Assembly: GCF_011386835.1 (NCBI RefSeq)
Contig: NC_088795.1
Span: 99,694,434 to 99,758,433 of the forward strand
DNA from: Chrysemys picta bellii
Taxonomy: Eukaryota; Chordata; Testudines; Emydidae
Direction of reading: 5' to 3'
DNA: 64,000 nt
Part shown: positions 1 through 13,100 of the stretch, piece by piece
How the letters are laid out: every line of letters starts with the position of its first letter
How positions within the stretch are numbered: position 1 is the first letter of the stretch
Made by a program: the position numbers and the translations under genes
The notes under the pieces: generated by a model
What the model was told of the DNA's origin: nothing
Seen by the model: only the letters and a program-made list of their open reading frames with translations
The model's database searches: none

Positions 1-131
1 ATTTAGGCTCCACCCTCACTCCACCCTTCCCTTAAGGCCCCACCCCACCTCTTCCTGCCACTGCTCCAGCCCTGCCCCCAGTTTGAGAAATGCTGCTGTA
101 ACATATTTGAGTTTAATGATGACATTTTTGA

Positions 132-2846
<2,715 letters not shown>

Positions 2847-3039
2847 ACTATAATAGGTTGGTATTTTATACAGTAACATTTTGTATTATAATTTCAGAGG
2901 TATATGTGTAACTTGATAAATCAGGTCCCTGTCTTAAAGACTTTAGCAGATTTTGGGAATGGAATAATGATAGATATGGGTGGGTGGGGCAGTGGTCTTG
3001 AACAGCTAACATATGAAAAGTTGCTGCTAGTAGGGACTT

Positions 3040-3306
3040 GTCTATAGTTTTGCTGCTTTAAGTATATGTTAATAATATAGTTAGAGGCAACCCCCAGTAT
3101 GGTTACATGTAATTATACTGATATAAAAGTGCTTAAACCAGTGTAGTTTATTCTGATTCGGGAAGCAAAATGAGCAATGCTAATATTAAAGCACCTCTAT
3201 ACTAGTACAGATGCATCCACACAAGAGCTTTTACTGGTATAATTGTCAGTAAAAAATTGCACCCCTGACTGACACAGTTAAATTGGTAAAACTTAAGTGT
3301 AGATCA
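3040..3306. mobile_element. MITE-like DNA transposon fragment
   Basis: Opens with acttgtctatagttttgctg and closes with gtaaaacttaagtgtagatc, an imperfect inverted pair typical of the ...GTCTACACT... MITEs abundant here. The inside (tatactgatataaaagtgc, actggtataattg) is AT-rich with no ORF. No clean target-site duplication was found, so the edges are approximate. Confidence 0.5.
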
Positions 3307-3681
3307 GATCTGGGCTTTGTTCTCCTGGGCATGGTGTATAATGCCATAGCTGAGGTCTTCAAGCAATATTTTGTCACTCTTGAGCCGCTCTTCAGATTCC
3401 TTTCTGGTTTGAGGCATTGTAGTGCAGATTCGTTTGAATTTGGTGGTAAGACTTTTTTGCTCCTTAATTTGGTGATGGCACAGAGCAGTGTATTGATAGG
3501 AAGATTTAGCAGCATATTCGTTGCCTAGTATTTTTGCCATTCTGTAGCTATAAACCCACCAATATGACATCCCTTCACTTGAAGAGTGGATAATATTTTC
3601 AACTTTGAATAATTGATGCACTACCCTTTGACTGCTGAGTTTCTTGACACATTTATATTTGTCCTCTAAGTTACCAAACAA
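3304..3681 (-). pseudogene. Unrecognised 125-codon ORF, possible retrocopy or gene fragment
   Basis: An ATG-to-stop frame of 125 codons just beyond the MITE at 3040-3306. The product is lysine/serine-rich, with no signal peptide or transmembrane segment, and contains SSSEGMSYWWVYSYRMAKIL and a polar C-terminal half that could be helical (KESEERLKSDKILLEDLSYG). I do not recognise the family. Reading upstream on the same strand gives more protein-like sequence (TREKIPNENLVAPS) before and after stops, suggesting a longer decayed coding region. Splice sites and a poly-A tail were not identified. It lies inside or just downstream of the RPL9 3' region, on the opposite strand. It may be chance; no function is assigned. 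Confidence 0.3.
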
Positions 3682-4346
3682 TGAAACTGGAACACTTAAT
3701 ATTATGGAAGTAACTTTCAGTTAAGATGGTGCTACAAGGTTTTCATTTGGGATCTTTTCACGAGTCTGCAGAAGAAGTTTATACCACCAACTTTTTCATC
3801 CAAATATGGTTATATTTTGTTTGTAAAATATACGTGTCAGGTGGCTGCAAGTCTCAAATTGCATTTAAAATTAGTGTCATGAGTACCTTCTGCAGCATAA
3901 AAGCAAGGGATATGTAAATTGGCTATATCTGTTTTAACTTTAGTATAGTTTTAGTACAGTAATCTTAACTTCAGTAGTAGTGGATTCCACTTGAAACAGA
4001 CAAAGCCAATTTAAAATATCAACCCTATTATCACCTGCCTTGTAGAAGTCGCTTCAACCATGTGCAAGACTATTTCTTTTTAGTGCTGTTCTTTTGAGAG
4101 AGGGAGAGGATTAGTCACTCTTGAGCCATTGAATTTGACCATTTGCTTTAGTCAACCCAACTGAAAAATGGGTGAAGAAAAGCTACTGACATTGCATCTG
4201 AAGTGTGTTCCTGCTTAAATGATGAAAATGTGACATGATTCCATGTCTGAGTCCTTGAGTGATGCTTAACAAGTGGAACAGTTTTCTATTCTATATATTA
4301 GATATGTTTTTAAAATACATTGAGATTTCCACAAACTTTTTTAGTA

Positions 4347-4591
4347 ATAAATCTAAGTATCAGAGGGGTAGCCATGTTAGTCTGAATCTGTAAAAAGCAA
4401 CAGAGGGTCCTGTGGCACCTTTGAGACTAACAGAAGTACTGGGAGCATAAGCTTTCGTGGGTAAGAACCTCACTTCTTCAGACTTGCATCTGAAGAAGTG
4501 AGGTTCTTACCCACGAAAGCTTAAGCTCCCAGTACTTCTGTTAGTCTCAAAGGTGCCACAGGACCCTCTGTTGCTTTTTGATAAATCTAAG
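4347..4591. mobile_element. PLE-tail insertion: 91-bp inverted pair with 11-bp target duplication
   Basis: An 11-bp direct repeat (ATAAATCTAAG) flanks the unit at 4347-4357 and 4581-4591, defining one insertion. Inside, the arms 4392-4482 and 4489-4579 are near-perfect reverse complements around a 6-bp spacer. Each arm carries the tail motif CTGAAGAAGTG...CCCACGAAAGCTTA...GTTAGTCTCAAAGGTGCCAC, common to several copies in this window. The left end also has the terminal block tatcagaggggtagccatg. I read it as two tail-to-tail copies of a Penelope-like retroelement end. The family name is inference; the structure and duplication are seen directly. Confidence 0.8.
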
Positions 4592-4676
4592 GGAGTTCAG
4601 AGGGGGATTGCACTGACATAGTAAAGCTTAAAACTGTATATATTGTTTTATAATTTAGCACTCTTCTTACTTACAG

Positions 4677-4825
4677 TTGTCTAGATTCCGAAACAAACCA
4701 CGAGCTGCAAATTACTACTTGCTGCAAATTACTACTTACTGTATCAAGTACCAAATGGGAAGTCTAGTGTAAAAACTGAACACGATGATGTGTTTTAAAA
4801 AATAAAACAAATATTACACATTTTG
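4677..4825 (+). other. RPL9: Candidate RPL9 3'-untranslated terminal exon
   Basis: A good acceptor (tcttcttacttacag) ends at 4676, and AATAAA follows at 4801-4806. Human RPL9 also has a short untranslated last exon. If real, the preceding donor would be the gttggt after the stop exon, and the PLE insertion at 4347-4591 would be intronic. This rests only on signals and gene structure; no similarity to the human untranslated sequence is visible. Confidence 0.35.
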
Positions 4826-7800
4826 GCTTCTGTCTTTAAGAGCTGAATCAAAATGGCTATAATTCTGTGTATTTTTATATTGAATTTAAAATGATCTAAA
4901 AATACGACTCTTTGGAGAAGCAGTTCCCCAAGTTAGTTTTGCAAGGTGCCATAATATACTGTTGTGTACGTTTTTGCCATCCATTAACAGTGTACTTAAC
5001 TCCCCTGGTGTAAAAGAAAGCATCTCAGAGAAATCATTTCAGGATGCGTGGACTGTCCAGTGCGTGTAATTGAAGTGCTAACTCTGAAACAAAGATTTTT
5101 AAATGGTGAAAACTGTTGATCACTTCAGCAAAAGAAGCAAACTGTAATATGTTTATTCTGCACTCCCATTTCATTCTTTCTCTGATTTCAAAGGTTCAGA
5201 TTACCCTTGACAGTTCCTGCTTCACCACCAGCTTCTTTAGTTAGTTATCATTATAAACTGAAGACTAAAGATGAGGACAATAGAATAAAATCCAACTTAA
5301 ATATCAGTAGGGGCTGCACACTTTATGCTCGTGTAGGCCAAGTTCATTGCATGGATCCCTCTATTCCATTCCAAAAACTCCATATATGCTACTGTACATC
5401 CCTCTCTCTTTCAGGGACTCCCTGCAGTGCCCTCACCAGGGTTTCTTGGAGACTCCTATGGAAGGAGCTCTTTGTGCACCCCATTCCCATAGCAGTGCCT
5501 CAAAATTTCCCTCACCTGGGGTTCTGTGCCCCATTCTTCTCTCCACCCATTCCAAAGTCCCCCACTTTTGCTTCTTGTAGTGGGGGCTCCAAACCCTCAT
5601 TCCTCCAAGGAAGGGACTCTGTGCCTCCCATTCCCTCCCCCACGTCACCCTCTTCCCCTAGCATTTTTCTGCCTGAGGAATAAATAATCGAAGGGTGTGA
5701 ACATGTTAAACTAGTGGGAGGACAGGCTGAGCCGAGATAGGAGAATTGTCTTGCTAGGGGATTTTAATGGGTGCCATCAACCAGTTGTTTGAGTTATAGA
5801 CAATTTATGAGGTGCTTGGAACTGGCTAGGGGGCTTCATGTGTTCTCTGTCTTCTCCCTTTTGATGTCTTTAGTGTTTCCTGAAAATGAGTAGGAATCGG
5901 GACATTGATGAATAAAATGGTCTCTGAAATTTAGAACTAGAACATTCAAAAGTTACTGGGCTACAGACAAACACATGCCATTTAATTGAGTAAGGCCTTC
6001 ATGAACTTAGTCAAAAACAAGACTACTGTTGTGATATTTTCAGTTATTTAACTACCACCATACTTAGCTTAAATGAAACTACTGCAGAAATCATGCGTCT
6101 TTGCTGTAAAGTCTAAATAGACGGTACCCACAATATTCAAAGCATCTATCAGCTTGGAGAGAACTGCTACGTGGTTAGGAGTTTTTCTTAGTGTATGGCT
6201 GCAGGGCTAACAAGTTTGTGGTGACTGTAGCCCTGTCACATAACACTTTGAGTATAAAATCTGCAGTACCATTATTAACTTGTTCATATAAGCTTTGAAG
6301 AAATACTCCTTGAAAAGAAATGTGGGAATAAATGCAAAGCCCTGCAGTTCTTTGTATGCCACATAGTTAAAATTTAAATTTTAACTCTCTCTCAAAGTAG
6401 GGGAGAAGCCTCAAAACCAGTACTCACTGCTGCTTAACTAGAATATCTTTTACAAACATACACAAGTTTAAGTTAAGGCTGCCTATCTCCTGCTTCTCCC
6501 TCTGTCCTTGAGCAGAGATCTGTCCTTCCTCTAATTGCTTCCTACATTGAAAAGTGGCATTGCACACTGTTTGCTATGTCACCAGGATGGACAAAAATAC
6601 CCCAGCATGTTGTGTGCTCAATCCTTACACTGATGCATGAAGGTGTACATGCCTTGGCCCTACCTGCTATTGTTGCCCCAGAGATTTGTGGAGTTGCAAG
6701 GTTGATCTGGGAGCTTCACTTCACAATGGCTGGTATGCCGTCAACCATGGTCCCTCTGGTTGATGCAATGTTCCTGAACAGAATGTGGGTATGATGGTCA
6801 GTGTATGCATAAGCTCATGCCTACTGGAAAATGAACTGGTGGTTGGTCCTGATTCCCATCACCTCTAAGTCCCTACCTTTCTCAGGAGGGGAGAGCCCTT
6901 CTGGCTATGATACATGCTGGAAGGGGCTTCTCCACCTCCCATTGGCTGAATGGGGCAATAGTGGAGGTGACATGGGGGAGGGAAGAGCCTGGCCCTAGTG
7001 CTACATGTTGGAATGTGCCTGACAGGGAGGAGGGGCTTCTCCCTCCTATGGGCCAGATGGGCACATGGCATGCAATTGGGTCTTGGCATACCCCCCCCTC
7101 AATTTAAAACCTTCCTTGGGGTCTATGTGCCCTTTCGTGTGGATAGCTGGCTGCTGCAATGATTCCTGGGAGGGGCCCTGCTGGAGAACTTAGCCACACT
7201 ACAGCAGCAGCTGCCAGGGCCAAGTGTGTCACCCCCTCCCCAGTTGCATCCAGGAGTGGCAGGGGTAGGGCCACCGCTATGGGTGAGCAGCTGGAGCTGG
7301 GTGGTGGTGGCAGCAGCAGCCAGCCGGGCCGCTGAAGGTGGCAGGCACACAGCAGCTGGGCTCACTGCTAGGATTGTACACGCAGCAGCAGGAGGTGAGT
7401 GGGGAGCAGGGTTGTGGCTCAGTCAACGGGGGTAGAGGTGTTAGAGGAGCCCTGATTAAGAGAGAACTGGGATAGAGTCCCTGGAATGGCTCTGGGAGCA
7501 GGGATGTGGGCTCAGAGGCCAAGATGGGGGAAGGTGACTGGACCACCCCAGGGTGGTCAAATAGCCTCTCTGCAGGAGTGCTCAGGCATCCCAGCCAGCC
7601 ACCCTGGGCTGTTGCAGTGAGGGTTGCCAGCATCTCCCTGCAAGGGAGGGGGCCAGCAGCAGGCTTTGTGCACCATGTTCAAAACTGCAGCTCTGTCCCC
7701 ACCCAGGGTAGCAGAAAACTGGCCCTGTGAGGTGTGGGAGGGCTACCTTGTCCACAGGTGGGGGGGGGGGGGGGTTAAGTGTGGTAGAAGCCTGTCCCTC

Positions 7801-8930
7801 AGCTGAGGAGGCAGGTGATTGAAAGTGGCATGCACGGGGGGTGGGGGGCAATGTACCCAAGACAGATCTTTTAACTGAAAGAGAGGGGTCTGATTATTAT
7901 TATTCTCCTCCCCACCGCCCCCAAAGTGGTAGCAGGCTACTCATCCTTACACACAGAGGAACACTTAAGAAACCACAAGTTCTTTTGAGAATGGGGGGTG
8001 TCATGAGACTTTATCAAACACTCTTAGGGAAAACAATTTGGAAAGGGGAGTATGTGGCTATGTTCACTCTGCAGTATCAGGTGGAGGATATGGATGAAGA
8101 AAATAAGCCTAAGGTGGCTAGCACACTAGAGAATTGGACCCTAGCCTTTTATCCAAAGGCAAGTTTAATATGTGAAAGGAACCCACAAAGTGGTGTCTCT
8201 TTTTTCAAATATTTAGCATAGGCACATGCCCTGTATGGGGGTGAGGCACAGTTGAGATGAGGGGTTTAGATGCTGGGTAGCAAAGAACCCAAACTTGCCC
8301 TGGGAGCAGAAGGACCCAGAATTACGGTTGGTATATATGACACGATGCTGTCCTATTCAGTACATTTATCCAGACAACAGGCTAGGTCTACCCAAACTGC
8401 AGGCTTCCAAAAGGAATATCAAGTTTATTCTATTTCTATTGCAAATTCAAGCAGTGTGAATAAACACATCCCTGACTGACATTGGTATGTTTAAAAAACC
8501 CCCAATCCTGTAGATGCAACTCTGCCCACAAAGGACTGCTTTTGGCAGCATAGCTGATATTGTTTGGGGGCTGTGGTGTTCCTACCCCACAAGAAAAGCT
8601 GCTCTCTGTGTATGCTGCGTCTATCCTAGGGAACTATGCTGCCAAAGACTTTGTAGCGTAGAAATAGCCTGTGGGTGCTGAAATAATATCTGGGCGCTTT
8701 GTCCACTGACCAAATGAGCCAAGAGAAAAAGTAAACCAAAGTGAATAGGAGCATCTCAATCTCTAAACATATAAAATGCTGTTTGTAAGAGACATTGTGA
8801 GGTAAATGTAACCTCTATAAACACAAATAAAAGATTTAGTGAAAATAAGGTAGTTTTGAAAGACACCTATCATAGCCTGTGAAAATGGCATTTTTAATAG
8901 AATACACGATTCTTGAGAGAAGACATTTCT
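4826..8930. other. RPL9-KLB intergenic region (convergent 3' ends)
   Basis: No exon was recognised. 5210-5690 is pyrimidine-rich with spurious ORFs. 6830-7860 is a GC-rich block of uncharacterised repeat with a 15-G run at 7760-7774. An open frame of 126 codons at 7841-8221 (+) has no recognisable domain. The rest looks like unique AT-rich sequence. The KLB 3' untranslated region may enter this interval from the right. Confidence 0.6.
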
Positions 8931-8948
8931 AAACAAACTGCTCTCATA

Positions 8949-8954
8949 TTTATT
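8949..8954 (-). terminator. KLB: Possible KLB polyadenylation signal
   Basis: AATAAA on the - strand, about 820 nt past the KLB stop codon. It is one of several possible signals; no cDNA evidence can be read from the sequence. Confidence 0.25.
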
Positions 8955-9771
8955 TATGATAGGCTTTGCAACACTGAGGGCTGCACTGGCAGTTTACTGA
9001 GAGTACAGGAGGCTCAGCTAGTTAGCATGTTTTCCAGAAATAAATACATATGACTTATAGTTGTGTGGATATCTATTTTCTGTGATGGATTAATAGATAC
9101 AGCTTGTTTTAATGTTCCAGTAATAAAAATCTGTACACAACTGACTGATTTTTGTCCCTACCCTGCAGGGTAAAACAAGCAGTAGTTGTATATCATAATG
9201 TCTTGTTCCCAACTGGTCCTAGGAACTATTACCTTAGTTTTGGAACAAAGTATCTCAACTGCCCCAGTATCAGAGTTAGGCATTTATGTCAATGATGAAG
9301 TTAGTCAGATTTATGCCTTTGCAACTAAAACCAGAATCTGGTCCAAACTATTTAATGCTTGGTGCTGAATTTAACTGGAATTTTTTAAAGCTGTCACATT
9401 TGCAAACAGCTGCAGATACAAACTTATCAATGACCAAACATATCTGAGTGTCCATCACAAAAATTTCTAGTTTGAAGACATTCACATATAAAAGTGCACA
9501 TCAGTTCTCACAGCTTAATATCTTTTCAAGTCAAACTAGTTAACAGATCATTCCAAGGCACAAGGAGAAACCATTTAACTTGCTTCAAAAGCTAGATAAA
9601 AATCACTGGTACCCGTCAACATCAGTTTTTCTTCTCCCTTGTGTAATTATTTTCCATTCCTCCACTGAACGTTATTTGGTGTGTATAACTGGAGTGACTC
9701 ACATAGTGCTTCTCAGAAATTGTCCCATTCTCTTTATCCTATGCAGAAAGCAGATGCAGACAGTGATGAAT

Positions 9772-10166
9772 CTAGTTGAGAGTAGCTTTGTGTCCCTTTT
9801 TAAATGGGGGACAGATGTGTTGGAAATTTTTTGCTCTATACAGTTTTCTTCTTTTTCTTTTGTGAAAAATTATAATTGTTAGAAGCAGGACAAAAGTGGA
9901 GAAAAGACAGCAGCCAAAAAATATCAGAGGCTTCTTCTGTGAGAGAAATAAACAGAAGGTACACTGTGTTTTTTCCTCTGATTGATCACATAGATCACTA
10001 GAATACTCTGCAGGAAAGCCATTACTGCTAATCAGGTTGTTGTAAATTTGTATTGAAGACTTGGCTCTTGAATCAGACGTGAAGAATCCAAATCTGGGTT
10101 TTGATTTTTCTTCAGTCAGTTTAAATGCATAATAACCTCTAATCTTCACTTTATCAGTATGATATG
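9772..10166 (-). CDS. KLB: KLB coding exon 5 (terminal)
   Basis: Acceptor ttttttcag|CATATC. Encodes the end of domain 2 ([38 protein letters not shown]), a cysteine-containing juxtamembrane stretch, the transmembrane helix (about 966-988) and a 30-residue basic cytoplasmic tail ending HKATLN, then TAG at 9774-9772. Confidence 0.97.
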
Positions 10167-13100
10167 CTGAAAAAAAGTAATGAATGTTGATAAATTCTCC
10201 TTTTGTATGAAATGAAAAACGATTTAAGATCTCAAATGAACACAACATTTATAAAGTTAAAATTATAACTGGATTATAAAACAAAATAGTAAAAATAATT
10301 ATTCATTACTTCAGTGTGCTATATAAATAATCCTAATACTTAATTTGCATGGTTATTCTAATCATCATCAAGGAGATATAGTGAGTAGAATTAGAATTCA
10401 GGAGTTCACACTTTACAGTCCTGAGTTTAGTCTACTAGCACCAGATTTTAAAATGTGTTTAGGCACTTAAAGATGCAGATAGGTACTTAATAAGATTCTC
10501 AAAACTGCTAGGTGCATAACTCCCCTTCAAATCAAGGAGTTAGACACTTAGTAGGATTTTCAAAAGTACCTATCTGTATCTTTAGGTGCCTAAATACCTT
10601 CAAGAATCTGGCCCCATAGAGCCTAATCATAGTTTGGATGAGTGGATTTTGGAAAAAGGAGTCAAAAAAACATTCTGCGAGGGAATCAGCAGCTCTGAAA
10701 GATTAGGAATCCCTATACTAGGCTATTATAGTAAAATAGTTTTTACTTACTTGCCAAGCAAAACACAGTTATGTACCTGAGCTGTAACTGTTGTTCATTG
10801 AGATGTGGGTGCCAATGTGTATTCCATGCAGGTGTGCATGCACTGAGCGCACCAAAGCCAGAGAACTTTGCCTAACAGTACCTGAATGGGGCACTGCTAG
10901 TGCTCTCTGGCCCTTAGCCCCTCTCCAAGCTATTTAAGGCTGGTGCTGCCCCAATACCTATCAGTCACTTTGCATTGAATGTCAAGAATTGAGACTCTGA
11001 TGCAGAGGGGATGAAGGGTGGGTTGTGGCATACACATCTGTACACACATCATGAACAAGGGTAACACTACAGGTAAGTAACCATCTTTTCTTCTTTGCGT
11101 GGTTGCAGATGTGTATTCCACTCAGGTGACGCACTAGTAGTATCAGAAGGAGGTAGGGCTTGGAATCTACTTAAAGAGCAATTGCAAGAGCGCCTTCCCA
11201 AAATTCGCATCTGATCTGGACGCATGGGTGGCGGGTATAAGAGGCTGGGGAGGCTAAGCCTCCCCAAAAAGGATGTGGTGCACCTCCTTCTGGAGGCACG
11301 CCACCCTGAGGCCCCGCTCCTGCTCATCCTCTTACTCCATAGCCCCGCCTGTGCTGCTCTGCTTCCCCCCTACCCCACGCATGCTGCTCCTCTTCCTGCC
11401 CCAGCTCTCCCCTTCCCCCGAGGGCTCTCCCCCTCCAGCGGGCAGAGGGCTTGAGGGAGGGAGCGAAAAGGTGCAAGTGGCGGGTGAGGGGGCCTGGGAG
11501 GGAGGTGGAGCAGGAGCAGGGCGTGGGATGGAGCGTGGGCAGGTCCTTGTGGGGAGGAGGCCGAGTGGCGGTGGACCTCAGAGCAGAGCACGGGGCGTGG
11601 TCCCCCACTTTTAGGGAGCTTCTGATGCTAGTGCCAAGCCTCCCCAACTGCATTAATCATGCCCCGACCATGTTTGGACGCAGACATCATAGCATAATAT
11701 TTGGTTAAAGTATGTATGGAAGACCACATTGCAGTGCTGCAAATGTGCAGTATCAAAAAGTCACTGAGAAAAGAAATCAGTCACTTGAAACTTTGTTGAG
11801 TGGTCTCTTAACCTCTGTGGAGGAGGCATCCAAGCTATTCCATAAGTCATTGTGATATACCTTCTCCCTGAAGGACCAGAGAAAGGAGAACATTCTTCTT
11901 AGGGGAAGCACCTCAAGCCAGGAGCAACATTCCATGTCAGCTCCAAAGAAGAGTGTGGGGCCGGATGATCTGTGGAGGTCCTCAGTGCCAAAGCGGGCCA
12001 GATGGCGTGCTCTAAAAGGTGCTGCTTTAGACTCATCCCTTGCCACCTGTGTGCTCTTTTTAAATCACTTGAAGATGGAGCATCTCTCTTTAACATGCCC
12101 TTCTCCCAGGCACAACAAACAGTGTGTGGGGTTCACTATTGGGGATAGCCAACATACACAATGAACTATGTTTAAACCCTGGTGAGGGCATCACCCAGGG
12201 TAATTATATATCTATTCTAAGTTCTACAATTAAATCTAAGGGTAATACTAAACTATGCTAACAATGAATGATATACAACAAAGTTCCAGAAAAAAATGAA
12301 ATAAACAGTGAGGTAGACTACTACATCAAATGCTCCGACTCTAGCCATGGGTGGTGAGAAGGAACTCAGGGGTGTTGGATCAGTGCTCCCCTTAAATAGC
12401 CTGTGGAGGGGCAAAGGGCCAGAAGACACAAGAACCACCCCTATGGTACTGCAAGGCAAAGTTCTTCAGGCTTCGATACGCTCATCATGCATGTACTTGA
12501 GTGGAACATACATCTGCAACATCTCAAAACAGCAGCTAAATTCAAAGTTGCACATTTCCCCTGAAAGAGTTGATTGAATTGTAAGCTCTTTGGAGCAAGG
12601 ATTACCTGCTCATTATAAGTGTGTACATGGCCTAGCCAAAAGGGGCCCCATCAGGGACTGGGATCTCCAGGCACTACACTCCAATAAAAATAATACACAT
12701 TCCTAACACCTAAAATTACCCTTAGGAGGTAAAATTATAACTACATTAAAAAACAAAATAGTAAAAATAATTACTTACCTCTTCACCTTTTCATTCACAT
12801 GTAAGCAGAGAGAAAATCCATAATATTATTTAAATAAGGTAATTTTGTAAGAGTGTTATAAATTATTGAACTTTTGGGCTCTCTTTGAAGAGATATACTC
12901 CTACAATTTGAAAAATAAGAATTTCATGACCACCTGCCTGAGAATTCCCTAAAGGAAAATAGTTATATTTCTTTGTAGGGACTTGGGGATGCACAGGAAA
13001 AAATGACATCTAGTAATTGTTCCTAGTTTAGTTTAATCTTTAGAACTGATTTCCTTTACCATGCCCTGGGTTTTAATAGAGACAAGGCAGGTGAGGTAAT

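Noticed and set aside
9580..9882. + strand ORF across the KLB stop
   Set aside because: Antisense to the KLB last exon; no domain.
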